Assembly: GCF_030294945.1 (NCBI RefSeq)
Contig: NZ_AP018448.1
Location: forward strand, 2,046,001-2,110,000
Length of the DNA stretch: 64,000 nt
DNA from: Streptomyces graminofaciens
GTDB taxonomy: Bacteria > Actinomycetota > Actinomycetes > Streptomycetales > Streptomycetaceae
Reading direction: 5' to 3'
Positions 55,889-64,000 of this stretch are shown here, piece by piece. The notes under the pieces are model-generated. The model was not told where the DNA came from. It searched no databases and was given only the letters and a program-made list of their open reading frames with translations. The translations under genes were made by a program, and so were the position numbers. Within the stretch, counting starts at the first letter, position 1. Each line of letters starts with the position of its first letter.

Positions 55889-58027
55889 GTGGGAGTGCAA
55901 CGCCCTGCAGGGCAGAGAGCGAGTCTGACGCAGGTGCGACCCGATGAGTTGTTTCCTTCCGCTGCCGGATACCTCGACGTGCCTTCCAATTTGGACGTGG
56001 ATCCCACGGATCCGACCAGTGTGGCGCAGTTACTTGCCCATATCCGACTTCAACAGGATCACCTTCAGGACACTCCCCACGTGTGGGAGCAGTTCACCAA
56101 AGCGCTCCTGAGCGACATTCGAGGTGTTCCAGCTGTCGTTCCCCAGGTTCCTGAAGGGGCGCGTGTTGTTCTAGCACTGGGCGTCTGCTGGGCCCCCGCG
56201 CGGCTGGCGTTCGAGTGTGCGCAACCCTTAGCCATGTGGGAGTGGCTGCATCGGGCGGTGGCTACATCAGACAACGAGGGCGGATCGATCGACATTGACT
56301 TGGGGCCGGTCGACCGGGCCCTCAAAGACCCGCACTGGGCCAAGTCCGTGGAGCGAATCGTCATCTTGCTGGCGCCGATGGTGTTCTATCTGGCCAATAA
56401 CCACAGTACCGGCGAGCACCTGGCTCAGGGCTTCCGTGCACCTGTATTCTCCATCTGCGCCCGCGCCTTGCCGACCGGGGACAAGCATGTGGTGGAGGCT
56501 GCCCTTCACCTGGCAAAACATTTGGTCTGGCAGGACTTGCGCCGGCCGGCGTGCCTCCTAGGACACGCCTTGGAGCTTCTCCTGCTGGCCAATCCTACTC
56601 ACCCTCTCGCGGGGGCCATGGCTGCCTTTCTGGCCGGGGAACGGCCCCCGGTGACCCATCGCGACCCCACTGTAATCGCGGCGTGGGCGGCACAACATGT
56701 CTCCATGAATCCCTTCGCCGCCCTGAATCTTCAGGTGAGTCGATTCTTGGGGATGCCCAAGAACGAGGGTGACGCCGTCCTGCCTGAATTGTTGCAGCAG
56801 GTGGAGGAGGTCATCGCCATAGTGGAGAGCGAGAGCGATCCGGCGCAGGTGTCACGCGATCGAGGCATCATTTTCTCCATTTTGGGCCAGCTTCAGTACC
56901 GGCTTCTCCAGTCAGGTGACGCGCTGCACCTGACCCAACTGCTGAGCATCTGGCGGGGTGTACCAGCGGATCAGGCTCGCAACGACCGGTGCCTTACGCT
57001 GGCGAACGCCGGAAGTAAGGTCTGGTTCCGGCCAGGTTCGGCCCCATCACCTGACCTCCCGGACTCGGGTAACCGTCTCACCACGGCCTTCAATAAGGCA
57101 TTGGGGAAAGCCTTGGTTACCCGCGGCCAAGGCGACACCGCACTAACTCATCCTGCCACCGGGCGCAAAGATCTGACCCAGGCAGAGGAGTTGCACGACG
57201 CCCTGCACGCCCATCTCGACGTAGCGGATCTCGTGGAATTCGCCTTTAGCGAGGACGCCGCCGCCTTTATCTCACTGCTGCCGAGCCTAACCCCGGTGCA
57301 AGCGCTGCTGGCCCGCGCGCAAGGACCGGCCCTTCCGCTGGCCGTCAGTTTGCGAGCACCGCTGCCGGACCGTCCTGTGGAACGAGTGCAGTTGTGGTGT
57401 GGTGATGCACCGTCAGCTCGTACGGAAGCCGCCATCGTGGAGAGAGTTTTTTCCTACGCTGGTAAAACTGTCGACGCAATCACTGGCGATGACCTGTCCC
57501 GCGACCGATTCCTTGCCGAGTTCCAGCGCGATGACTACGACGTCATCTGGGTCGTCGCGCACGGGTCGCACCCTCCCTACGCGCCCGACCAATCTGCTGT
57601 CGTGCTCAGCGACAGCGAATACGTCTTCCTCGACGACCTCGCCCGCGCGACGCGGCCGCCAGCGTCAACCCGGCGACTCGTTGTGTTCAATACCTGTGAC
57701 AGCGCGGCCGCTGACACACAAGGCCCTTATGACGACCGGGGAATCGCCCGTTCCGTAGTCGGACCCGACCAAGCGGTCATTGGCCACTTGTGGCCAGTCG
57801 ACGGAGATGCCGCCACCGTTTTCGGTGCGCTCCTCGCAATCGAACTCGCTGACGGAAGCGATTACGCGGAGGCATTCGCCAACGCTCTGCGCGATCTGCA
57901 ACAGGATTGGGCCACGTTGGCCGGTCAGCTTGGTGACCGTGGTATCGGGTCCCTGGTAGCCGAGCCCTTGGACGGCTTCAGGCAGCCCACCATCTTCGAC
58001 TGGGGAAGCGCCGCCTTCCTGGAATGA
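55889..58027 (+). CDS. CHAT-domain cysteine protease with helical N-terminus (712 aa)
   Basis: The frame opens with GTG 55889; GTG 55934 (RPDELFPSAAGYLDV) is a possible alternative, and neither has a clear ribosome-binding site. Residues 1-~500 are mostly helical with TPR-like spacing and no named motif. The C-terminal CHAT/caspase-like domain has His558 in VVAHGSHPP and Cys603 in FNTCDSAA, followed by GHLWPVDGDAA. CHAT proteases act as effectors in several prokaryotic immune and cell-death systems, such as type III CRISPR-associated Craspase. No dedicated sensor gene is adjacent, so the N-terminus may do the sensing. Confidence 0.92.
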   Translation: MGVQRPAGQRASLTQVRPDELFPSAAGYLDVPSNLDVDPTDPTSVAQLLAHIRLQQDHLQDTPHVWEQFTKALLSDIRGVPAVVPQVPEGARVVLALGVCWAPARLAFECAQPLAMWEWLHRAVATSDNEGGSIDIDLGPVDRALKDPHWAKSVERIVILLAPMVFYLANNHSTGEHLAQGFRAPVFSICARALPTGDKHVVEAALHLAKHLVWQDLRRPACLLGHALELLLLANPTHPLAGAMAAFLAGERPPVTHRDPTVIAAWAAQHVSMNPFAALNLQVSRFLGMPKNEGDAVLPELLQQVEEVIAIVESESDPAQVSRDRGIIFSILGQLQYRLLQSGDALHLTQLLSIWRGVPADQARNDRCLTLANAGSKVWFRPGSAPSPDLPDSGNRLTTAFNKALGKALVTRGQGDTALTHPATGRKDLTQAEELHDALHAHLDVADLVEFAFSEDAAAFISLLPSLTPVQALLARAQGPALPLAVSLRAPLPDRPVERVQLWCGDAPSARTEAAIVERVFSYAGKTVDAITGDDLSRDRFLAEFQRDDYDVIWVVAHGSHPPYAPDQSAVVLSDSEYVFLDDLARATRPPASTRRLVVFNTCDSAAADTQGPYDDRGIARSVVGPDQAVIGHLWPVDGDAATVFGALLAIELADGSDYAEAFANALRDLQQDWATLAGQLGDRGIGSLVAEPLDGFRQPTIFDWGSAAFLE

Positions 58028-58720
58028 CCGATGGTGCACGCAAGGGGCTACGGGGGCCAGGCATCGCCAGCGCACAAGCCGCCCAAGCTGGCAGGCGGAA
58101 TTGGGATGATCCCTCATGGTTTGCCGGTAATCCCGGCTATCGCACCTTGCGGAATGGAGCTGTCGTCGGTGCAGACCGCACTGCAGAGGGTTTGCCAGCC
58201 ACCATCTCCATCAACGGGGCGGCCAGCTCGTTCCACGGCCACCCTCTTCTTTCGGGCAGGCACGGTCGCGCAGATGAGCGCGGATGGCCGTGTCGAGGGG
58301 GGCGCCCCAGCCGTTGAGGAGCTCGGCAGAAAGTAGCCTGGGACGGTAGCTGGCAGGGGAGACAGGGATGCGGCTCGGGGCATCTCGGCTCTGGCGAGCC
58401 CTGCGTCCGGCCGGTCGGCGGCCCATTCCGCGACCGCACTCAGAGAAGGGGACCGCGAGGGCCGTGCACCCGTCCAGGACGCGGTCAGAGGCTGGCGGGC
58501 TACTACGTCCGCGGCTCGGTCGCGAACCTGGGACAGAGGAGCGCGAGGCTCTCCCCGATGCCAGCTTCCAAGAGGTCCGACGCCATCCCCAGCGAACGGC
58601 GATCGCGTCCGACGATCACACAGGGATCTCATCCGGGGAAACGCTGCGAGGACGCTGGGTACCGTCCTACAGTGAGCGGCTGAACACCAACTTGAGCTGC
58701 CTTTTTGGGAAGTGGGGGGC
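58028..58720. other. Long intergenic region between the CHAT and EACC1 genes
   Basis: It holds copy 3 of the 36-bp element near its left end. Open frames on both strands have no good start signals and overlap EACC1 or the repeat, so I reject them. A GGGAAGTGGGG site before ATG 58721 is the EACC1 ribosome-binding site. Confidence 0.5.
58121..58156 (+). repeat. Conserved 36-bp direct repeat, copy 3
   Basis: TTGCCGGTAA, CTATC and TTGCGGAATG at identical spacing; here GCCGG and CCGGC flank TAATC. It lies between the CHAT and EACC1/caspase modules. Confidence 0.75.
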
Positions 58721-59110
58721 ATGGAATTTCGCATCAAGGTGGAGTGCGCCGATGTCGAAGATGCAACGGCGGCCGAGTTGACCAGGGAGTTCGCGGACTG
58801 GTTGGTCGAGGACCGTTCGGTTGGTGCGCATGCTGACATTCGGAAGATCCGTCCACCGTCGAGTGACGGTGGGATGTCCGGAGACGCCGTGGCCTGGATC
58901 GCGCTAGCGACGTCGTCGGGTTTCTCCGTAGCCACTCTGGTCTACGCGCACCTGGCCTTCCGCGCCTCGCTGCCGAGCAGACTCCGCGGCACAACGCGAC
59001 TGATTGTCGAGCGTAATGGGGTGCGCGCGACCATCGAAGGCGAATCACCAGAGGCCGTCGCCCAACTCGCCCGGGCCCTGCAAACGGGCGACTCCACCCC
59101 GCTGGTATAG
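58721..59110 (+). CDS. EACC1 (effector-associated constant component) membrane protein (129 aa)
   Basis: I chose ATG 58721 rather than GTG 58712 because it follows a GTGGGG site and starts directly on the fold. The N-terminal ~45 residues (RIKVECADVEDATAAELTREFADWL) precede one predicted membrane helix (AVAWIALATSSGFSVATLVYA) and a C-terminal ~45-residue domain. This matches EACC1, described as a constant partner encoded before diverse effectors in actinobacterial conflict systems. The effector here is the caspase, starting 8 bp downstream. Confidence 0.88.
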   Translation: MEFRIKVECADVEDATAAELTREFADWLVEDRSVGAHADIRKIRPPSSDGGMSGDAVAWIALATSSGFSVATLVYAHLAFRASLPSRLRGTTRLIVERNGVRATIEGESPEAVAQLARALQTGDSTPLV

Positions 59111-59118
59111 GGCCAACC

Positions 59119-61323
59119 ATGGCAGTTCCTGACCCGAAGGCGAGCCGGGCAGTACTAGTCGGCGTTCATGCGTACACCCGGCTGGAGCCTCTCCCCCCAG
59201 TCGCCGCAGGAGTGACGCGGCTGGCCCAGCTGCTGCGTGACCCCTCGGTGTGGGGGCTGCCAGCGACGCACGTCACCGTGCTTGGGTCAGACGCATCCGG
59301 GGACGCCATCCTCGGGGCCATTCGGGACGCGGCAAGCGAATGCACCGACACGCTGTTGGTGTACTTCGCCGGACACGGGTTGCGCGACCGCAGTGGTGAG
59401 CAGCTCTACTTGGCGTTGGCCGACGCCGATGATGACCACCCAGAGATCGGTAGTCTCAGCTATTCATCACTGCGCCTCGTCGTGGGCCGGGCCGGATACA
59501 AAGCGCGGCGCCGGATCACCTTGCTGGACTGCTGTTACAGCGGCCTGGCTGGCGGCATGGGCGCCGGCACCCTGGCCCGCCCGGATCTGGCACAACTGCT
59601 TGATCAGGATCACTCCGACGACATAGATGACGAGACCGACGGCTACGGTAGCTGCGTCTTGACCTCTGCACCCAAGACAGGGCGATCATTCGCACCGCCG
59701 GGGGCCCGGTATCCCGAGTTCACCGGCGAGATGATCGATATTCTGGATCACGGGATCGAGGGTGCCGGGCCGACCCTGAGTCCAGACCGGATGTGGCGCC
59801 TCGTGCGCCGTCGGCTGCGGACGAAAAACAGTCCCGAACCCCAACAGTTCGGACACAACAGCGTCGTCCTACACGACTGGGTGTACAACCGTGCCCACCA
59901 GCCACCACGGATGCATGCACCCTTGAACTCACGCGCCACCGCACCTTCACAGCCCGAAGCCCCCCAAACGCCAGAGACGCCTCTGCCTGCACGTGCGCAA
60001 ATTGGTCCTCCCCCCACCATTCCTTCAGCCCGGGCCGAGGCACGCCGCTCACGTATTTCGTCCCACACCGGACGACGTGACGCTCCCAATATGACCCGCC
60101 GACGCGTACTGCAAGTGGGGACTGCGATAGCCGCCGCAGGAGGGATCACCACTGCCGTCATCCTCAGCCGCGACGATGAACCTGGACCCGACCAGTGGCG
60201 CCTGCGCTGGCGTTTCACCGCCGGAGGAGGCCCCACTGCAGAACCGTCAGTGGTCGGCGGAGTGTTGTACACCAGTAACGACGACTACAACCTGTATGCG
60301 GTCACTGTTGCCACCGGCACACAGAAGTGGGTCTATAAACATAACGATTACGCCATTTCACCCCCCACGGCGGCGAACGGAAAGGTGTACTTCGGCGGGA
60401 AATACTCCCAGCTGTACGCAGTAGACGCCACGACGGGAACGCAGAAATGGACCCTGGACGTCGGAACCGTCTCTACGGCGCCGGTCGTAGTCGATGGAGT
60501 GGTGTACGTCGGGACATCTTCGGGGAGCCCTCACGTGTACGCAGTGAACGCCACCACCGGCAGGAGAAAGTGGGCTCTTGCCGTTGAGTCGGCAATCGAC
60601 GCGTCGCCTGCGGTGGTGAACGGTGTTCTGTACTGCGGCGACGCCAAGGGCAACGTATACGCGGTGGATGCCGCGACCGGAAAGCAGAAGTGGAGCACGC
60701 GCAAAGGCGACCAGATCCGCTCTTCGCCCCAAGTGGCGGGCCGATTGTTGTACGTCGCCAGCAAAGGAGGTCAGGGCCTGTACGCCCTGGATGTCAACAC
60801 CGGGGCCCAAAAGTGGGTCTTCCCGATCCCAAGAGTCGACAGTCCGCCGTTCGTCGTGGCCGACGGGAAGATGTACGTAGTCAATCAGGAGGAGACGGTG
60901 TTCGCGCTGGACGCTGAAACAGGCGCGAAAAGATGGACGTACAGGATCCCCACGAACGAATACATCAGCGGTGGGCTCGCGATCGTTAATGGAGTAGTTT
61001 ATCTCGGGAGCGACGACCACAATGTACATGCGATAGACGCTTCGACCGGGAAGAAACGGTGGATGTTCGCTACCGGAGGCGACGTGATGGGGACCCCAGC
61101 GGTGACGGATGGAATCGTTTACGCTGGCAGTACGGACAAGCATGTGTACGCACTGGATGCAGCTAGCGGAAAAAAGCTATGGGCATTCAAGACCGACACC
61201 GGGATCTTCTCAGTGATGATTGCTGATGGAGTAGTTTTCGCCAGAGACTACAACTCCGGCAGAGATTATGACGCGTCTATCTACGCACTGGACACCGGCC
61301 CCCGCCCATCCGTGACGAAGTAA
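59119..61323 (+). CDS. EACC1-associated caspase with membrane helix and eight-repeat PQQ propeller (734 aa)
   Basis: Residues 1-~255 are a caspase/peptidase C14 domain with His86 in VYFAGHGLRD and Cys139 in LLDCCYSGLA. A Pro-rich linker (260-320) leads to a membrane helix (~331-349) preceded by TRRRVL. Residues ~360-734 carry eight repeats of the type LYAVDATTGTQKW plus a closing strand, a PQQ-type beta-propeller. The topology suggests a cytosolic protease and an external or membrane-facing propeller sensor. The propeller part is more AT-rich than its surroundings. It probably acts with EACC1 as a suicide or effector module. Confidence 0.93.
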   Translation: MAVPDPKASRAVLVGVHAYTRLEPLPPVAAGVTRLAQLLRDPSVWGLPATHVTVLGSDASGDAILGAIRDAASECTDTLLVYFAGHGLRDRSGEQLYLALADADDDHPEIGSLSYSSLRLVVGRAGYKARRRITLLDCCYSGLAGGMGAGTLARPDLAQLLDQDHSDDIDDETDGYGSCVLTSAPKTGRSFAPPGARYPEFTGEMIDILDHGIEGAGPTLSPDRMWRLVRRRLRTKNSPEPQQFGHNSVVLHDWVYNRAHQPPRMHAPLNSRATAPSQPEAPQTPETPLPARAQIGPPPTIPSARAEARRSRISSHTGRRDAPNMTRRRVLQVGTAIAAAGGITTAVILSRDDEPGPDQWRLRWRFTAGGGPTAEPSVVGGVLYTSNDDYNLYAVTVATGTQKWVYKHNDYAISPPTAANGKVYFGGKYSQLYAVDATTGTQKWTLDVGTVSTAPVVVDGVVYVGTSSGSPHVYAVNATTGRRKWALAVESAIDASPAVVNGVLYCGDAKGNVYAVDAATGKQKWSTRKGDQIRSSPQVAGRLLYVASKGGQGLYALDVNTGAQKWVFPIPRVDSPPFVVADGKMYVVNQEETVFALDAETGAKRWTYRIPTNEYISGGLAIVNGVVYLGSDDHNVHAIDASTGKKRWMFATGGDVMGTPAVTDGIVYAGSTDKHVYALDAASGKKLWAFKTDTGIFSVMIADGVVFARDYNSGRDYDASIYALDTGPRPSVTK

Positions 61324-61515
61324 TACTAAAATTTTCCGATCGCCTTCGAGGAAGTTTTCTCAGAGAATATCCAAAAGGCGCCACTGGCAAATGATGTGTG
61401 TCAGGCTTCAGGCGCTACCGTTCCCGAATCGCTGCGGCGCTTTGACCATGGAGGAAAACGGCGATCACCTTTCACGATCATTAACTGCCATCCTCAAGAT
61501 TCGCGACAGAGGTGT
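61324..61515. other. AT-rich convergent intergenic region
   Basis: Starts with an A/T-rich stretch unusual for this DNA. CGCCTT and AAGGCG could pair across a ~28-nt loop as a weak terminator between the caspase and AlbA_2 genes. No gene is seen. Confidence 0.4.
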
Positions 61516-62874
61516 TCAATCGACGGTGTCGTCCGTCATGTCGACGTTGGCCTGGGTGGCCCACTGCTGCACGCCAGGGCCGTAGCGCTGTGAACTCCAG
61601 TATTTGGTCCGGATGACGCCGTCAGTGGTGATCTGGAGGGTTTCCGGGTAGCCGAAGTGCTGGATCAGGCCAGCTGCGAGAATAGAGGCGGCCGCGATCA
61701 AGCCAGGTCCGTCTTCGGCGAGGTCGTCGATGTCGAAGACGGACGTCGCTTGGGGTGACTCGGTCACCTGGTGGGTGCCAAGGCTGCCGCCGAAGTTGGC
61801 ATGTCCGCGCGGGTGGCGCAGCTCGGCAGGAAGGTCAGTGTTGACGGGCACGATGGTCACGCGGACTGTGGCGGTGCCTCCTGCGGCAGCTCGGTCCCGT
61901 GCGTGGCGAGCCAAGAGCCGGAGTCCGGACCAGATGTCGAGGACCAGGTCCTCGTCTTCGATCCGGCTGACAGTGGTGTTCTCGTCCACCTGGCCGGGCT
62001 GGGCGAGGTCGGTGCGGTTGGCGGCGAGGGCGGCGAAGGTGCCGGCGCCGCTCTGGTGGAGCTCGCACGCGATCCATTTGGCCATCGCGGGCTCGGAGCC
62101 ACCGTGCGCCAGCAGACGGCGGCTGCCTACCGTGACGTGGCGGACGTATGCCCCGCGTGGGATGACGAGCAGGTCCTTGTCCCGAGTCTCTTGCTGGAAG
62201 GCGCGCAGGGCCTTGGTGTCGAGGGTGAAGTCCCCGCTGAGGTCTGGGACCAGGGTGACAACGACGTACGTCTGGTCGCTCACGTCCAGGCGGCCGATCA
62301 GGTCGCGTTCGTAGCGGAGCAGTTCGTCGTGGCGGGACTGGCGACGTGCGAAGCGGTCCTGGTAGGCGGCGGCCACTTCAGCCTCCGTCAGGTAGATGAT
62401 GCTGGCGCCGTTGCGGCGGGGGTAGCGCAGGCCCTCGTTGACCAGGACTCCGTGCGGAGCGGAGGGGCTGCGGGGCACCGCGATCATCAGAATCCCGTGA
62501 CCGGGTTTGTCCGGGTCCTCGATCTGCTTGACGTCGAAGGTGGGCAGGGGGTGGACCTGGTCGGCCACGATGTTGCGGATCCGCAGCACCTCAGCGTCGC
62601 TGAGCGCGACCCCGGGGAGTTCCGTCGCCCGGGCCTGGTCGTCTTCGGCAACTCCGAGCAGGAGGACTCCGCCGGCGGTGTTGGCCAGGGCCGCCACGTC
62701 ACCGGCCAGGTCCCGCTTGGCCTTGTCGTTGCCGCCGTAGAGCTCCCCCTTGAACTCCAGGTCGTAGGACTCGGAGACCGCGTTCATCTTCAGAGCGGCG
62801 ATCTGAGCGTGCGAGACCGCGTCCAGCAGGACCCCGAAGAGCCCCTCCAGACGGCGGGAGCGAAGAGCAACCAT
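61516..62874 (-). CDS. AlbA_2/Schlafen-like putative nucleic-acid-binding protein (452 aa)
   Basis: ATG 62874. The N-terminal ~170 residues have the AlbA_2 signature: LEFKGELYGGNDKAKRDLA, DVAALANTAGGVLLLGVAED, then ILMIAVPRSPSAPHG and LRYPRRNGASIIYLTEAEV. Similar domains occur in Schlafen-like nucleases and in regulators. The rest (~280 residues) is an unassigned alpha/beta part. It could be an RNA- or DNA-targeting defence factor. It is divergent from the broken Mrr-like gene. Confidence 0.85.
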   Translation of the reverse strand: MVALRSRRLEGLFGVLLDAVSHAQIAALKMNAVSESYDLEFKGELYGGNDKAKRDLAGDVAALANTAGGVLLLGVAEDDQARATELPGVALSDAEVLRIRNIVADQVHPLPTFDVKQIEDPDKPGHGILMIAVPRSPSAPHGVLVNEGLRYPRRNGASIIYLTEAEVAAAYQDRFARRQSRHDELLRYERDLIGRLDVSDQTYVVVTLVPDLSGDFTLDTKALRAFQQETRDKDLLVIPRGAYVRHVTVGSRRLLAHGGSEPAMAKWIACELHQSGAGTFAALAANRTDLAQPGQVDENTTVSRIEDEDLVLDIWSGLRLLARHARDRAAAGGTATVRVTIVPVNTDLPAELRHPRGHANFGGSLGTHQVTESPQATSVFDIDDLAEDGPGLIAAASILAAGLIQHFGYPETLQITTDGVIRTKYWSSQRYGPGVQQWATQANVDMTDDTVD

Positions 62875-63005
62875 GACGCCAGATGCTGCCCGAACCGCCC
62901 CTGTCTGTCACAGGATTAAGCGGATCCACCAGCAGGAGCTCGCGCATAGCGCGTTCCGCCACATTGTCGTACCGGCGTGTGACGATGCTGAGGGAGGCGA
63001 GTGAC

Positions 63006-63623
63006 GTGGCAATCGAGTGGGACCGTATCGGGCAGTCGGCCTTTGACCGGCATGTCGAGGCGCTGCTGCACCGGATGTTCGATGACACCGGGAAGGTGAT
63101 CGTGGTCAATGGGCGTGGTGGCGACGATGGCATCGACGTCTAGGTCACCACTGACGTTGGTTTGCGAATCTTCCAGCTGAAGTACCACCCGGATGGCTTC
63201 CCCGGTTCGCTTAAGGGTCGCCGCACTTCGATCAAGAAGTCGTTCAACCGGGCCATGGCCCACAAGCCGGTGGAATGGACGCTGGTGGTGCCGTGCACGC
63301 TGACGACGTCCGAGCGGGCCTTCGTCAACAAGCTCGCCGATGGCAAGGCGGTGAAGGTCTCCATGCTCGACCGCTCTGACCTGGACTGTCACTTCGCCGC
63401 CCACTCAGACCTGGAAGCCAGTTTCACCCGCGACCTGTTGCGCGAGGCAGCCAAGGACTTCAACCAGGAGAAGGCCATGCTGCTGGGCGCGGACGATCTC
63501 GTCATCGTCACCACCGTCATCCACCAGGACGGCTGCTGGGCCCAGCTGCACAACGACGCGTACTTCGCGCGCTCCGCCTGCGCGGACTTCGCCTACGACC
63601 AGGGCCTCGACGAGCTGCGGTGA
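63006..63623 (+). pseudogene. Mrr-like restriction endonuclease interrupted by an in-frame amber codon
   Basis: GTG 63006 starts a 45-codon frame (VAIEWDRIGQSAFDRHVEAL) that stops at TAG 63141-63143. The same frame then runs on without shift to 63623. The PD-(D/E)xK core is cut by the stop: NGRGGDDGIDV lies before it and LRIFQLKYHPDG after it. GGxDxGID plus Q-x-K is the Mrr-type active site. A single TAG in an otherwise intact frame suggests recent inactivation, or readthrough. The later part (TLVVPCTLTTSERAFVNKL) is typical of the family. Intact, it would be about 205 aa, short for this group, so the C-terminus may also be lost. Confidence 0.82.
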
Positions 63624-63742
63624 CCTGGGGCGTCTATCACCCATCGTCGGCCGGGCCAAATCGCGGATTCCTCGGATCCTCTCTCACTGACGGCCCGGCC
63701 ACCCGGGCTCCCGTTCGCCACTCCCCCTTCGAGGTAGACGCC

Positions 63743-64000
63743 GTGATCGCCCACCTGCAGCGCGCCAGCCACACCGCCGGTCTGCTCACTTATCTGTACG
63801 GGCCGGGCGAGCGCGGCAACCACACCAGCCCCCGCCTGATCGCCGGGGACGGCCATGGCGCCCCGATCGAGATGCTCGCCCAGCCCGACGCGCTGGCATA
63901 TCTGGCCCGCACCCTCGACGCACCCGTCGAGCGCCTCGGGACCCGAGCGCCCGAGCGGCCGGTGTGGCTCTGCTCGGTCCGCTCCGATCCCCGGCACCCC
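63743..64000 (+). CDS. Relaxase/mobilisation nuclease, 5' end only
   Basis: GTG 63743 follows a GAGGTAG site and the frame is open to the right edge (86 codons). The start reads VIAHLQRASHTAGLLTYLYG, then PGERGNHTSPRLIAGDG, the usual opening of Streptomyces relaxases, in which GLLxYLYGPG precedes a conserved His-Thr. It would nick the element's transfer origin. Its presence supports reading the right third as a conjugative element. Confidence 0.8.
   Translation, partial: MIAHLQRASHTAGLLTYLYGPGERGNHTSPRLIAGDGHGAPIEMLAQPDALAYLARTLDAPVERLGTRAPERPVWLCSVRSDPRHP

Noticed and set aside
53957..58156. The 36-bp repeats as remnants of a coding peptide (AG-N/K-x-x-Y-x-x-LRN)
   Set aside because: The translation is similar, but the invariant codons TAT, TTG, AAT are rare in this genome and changes are not biased to synonymous sites, so a DNA or RNA element is more likely.
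58114..58935. 273-aa minus-strand frame
   Set aside because: It overlaps EACC1 on the opposite strand and repeat copy 3, has no start signal and no recognisable fold.
1..64000. CRISPR array, rRNA or tRNA genes
   Set aside because: No regularly spaced repeats of CRISPR type and no recognisable tRNA or rRNA sequence were seen by eye; a small tRNA could still be missed without a covariance search.

Overview
This is high-GC actinobacterial DNA, almost certainly Streptomyces or a close relative. The support is strong G/C bias at third codon positions, frequent GTG starts, 4-bp ATGA/GTGA gene overlaps, and Streptomyces-type families (SCO6880-type transfer protein, EACC1, DUF5655, Hanks-type kinase). 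I see no rRNA, tRNA, CRISPR array or integrase gene. Nearly the whole window is accessory DNA: a dense defence island next to, or merged with, a conjugative element.

Region A (1-13.1 kb, minus strand) is a tightly overlapping six-gene operon. In transcription order it encodes two proteins I do not recognise (714 and 322 aa), a 1814-aa DUF1998-type superfamily 2 helicase with many zinc knuckles, a 607-aa protein with a J-domain-like segment lacking HPD, a 379-aa hydrophilic protein, and an Hsp70 ATPase that runs off the left edge. A chaperone pair coupled to a DNA helicase is the best candidate here for an undescribed system.

Region B (13.2-34.6 kb, minus strand) is DISARM-like. It holds a Ser/Thr kinase, an SNF2 helicase resembling DrmD, a very large Eco57I-like adenine methyltransferase, a 2237-aa DEAD-box/DUF1998 helicase with a Vsr/DUF559-like tail, a RelE-like/UvrD fusion and a DUF429 protein. 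An IS256-family element (25504-26931) with an 8-bp target duplication splits the methyltransferase between its SAM-binding and catalytic motifs. Removing the element and one duplication restores the frame exactly.

Region C (34.9-41.3 kb) starts with a NucS-like/DUF5655 protein convergent with a second possible nuclease. Then comes a complete ubiquitin-like conjugation operon: an 87-aa Ubl ending in Gly, an E2-like protein with a candidate Cys, a JAMM deubiquitinase-like protein and a ThiF-type E1. It is divergent from an XRE regulator/ImmA-IrrE protease pair.

Region D (41.8-64 kb) looks like an integrative conjugative element or integrated plasmid. It has a DNA methyltransferase, a transglycosylase-NlpC/P60 hydrolase, small membrane proteins, a polytopic membrane protein, an SCO6880-family protein, a VirB4-like ATPase, several accessory proteins, and the start of a relaxase at the right edge. 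Between these lie cargo modules: an HNH nuclease, a CHAT protease, EACC1 plus a membrane-anchored caspase with an eight-repeat PQQ propeller, an AlbA_2/Schlafen-like protein, and an Mrr-like nuclease broken by an amber codon. Three direct copies of a conserved 36-bp element sit between the first cargo modules and may be insertion or regulatory sites.
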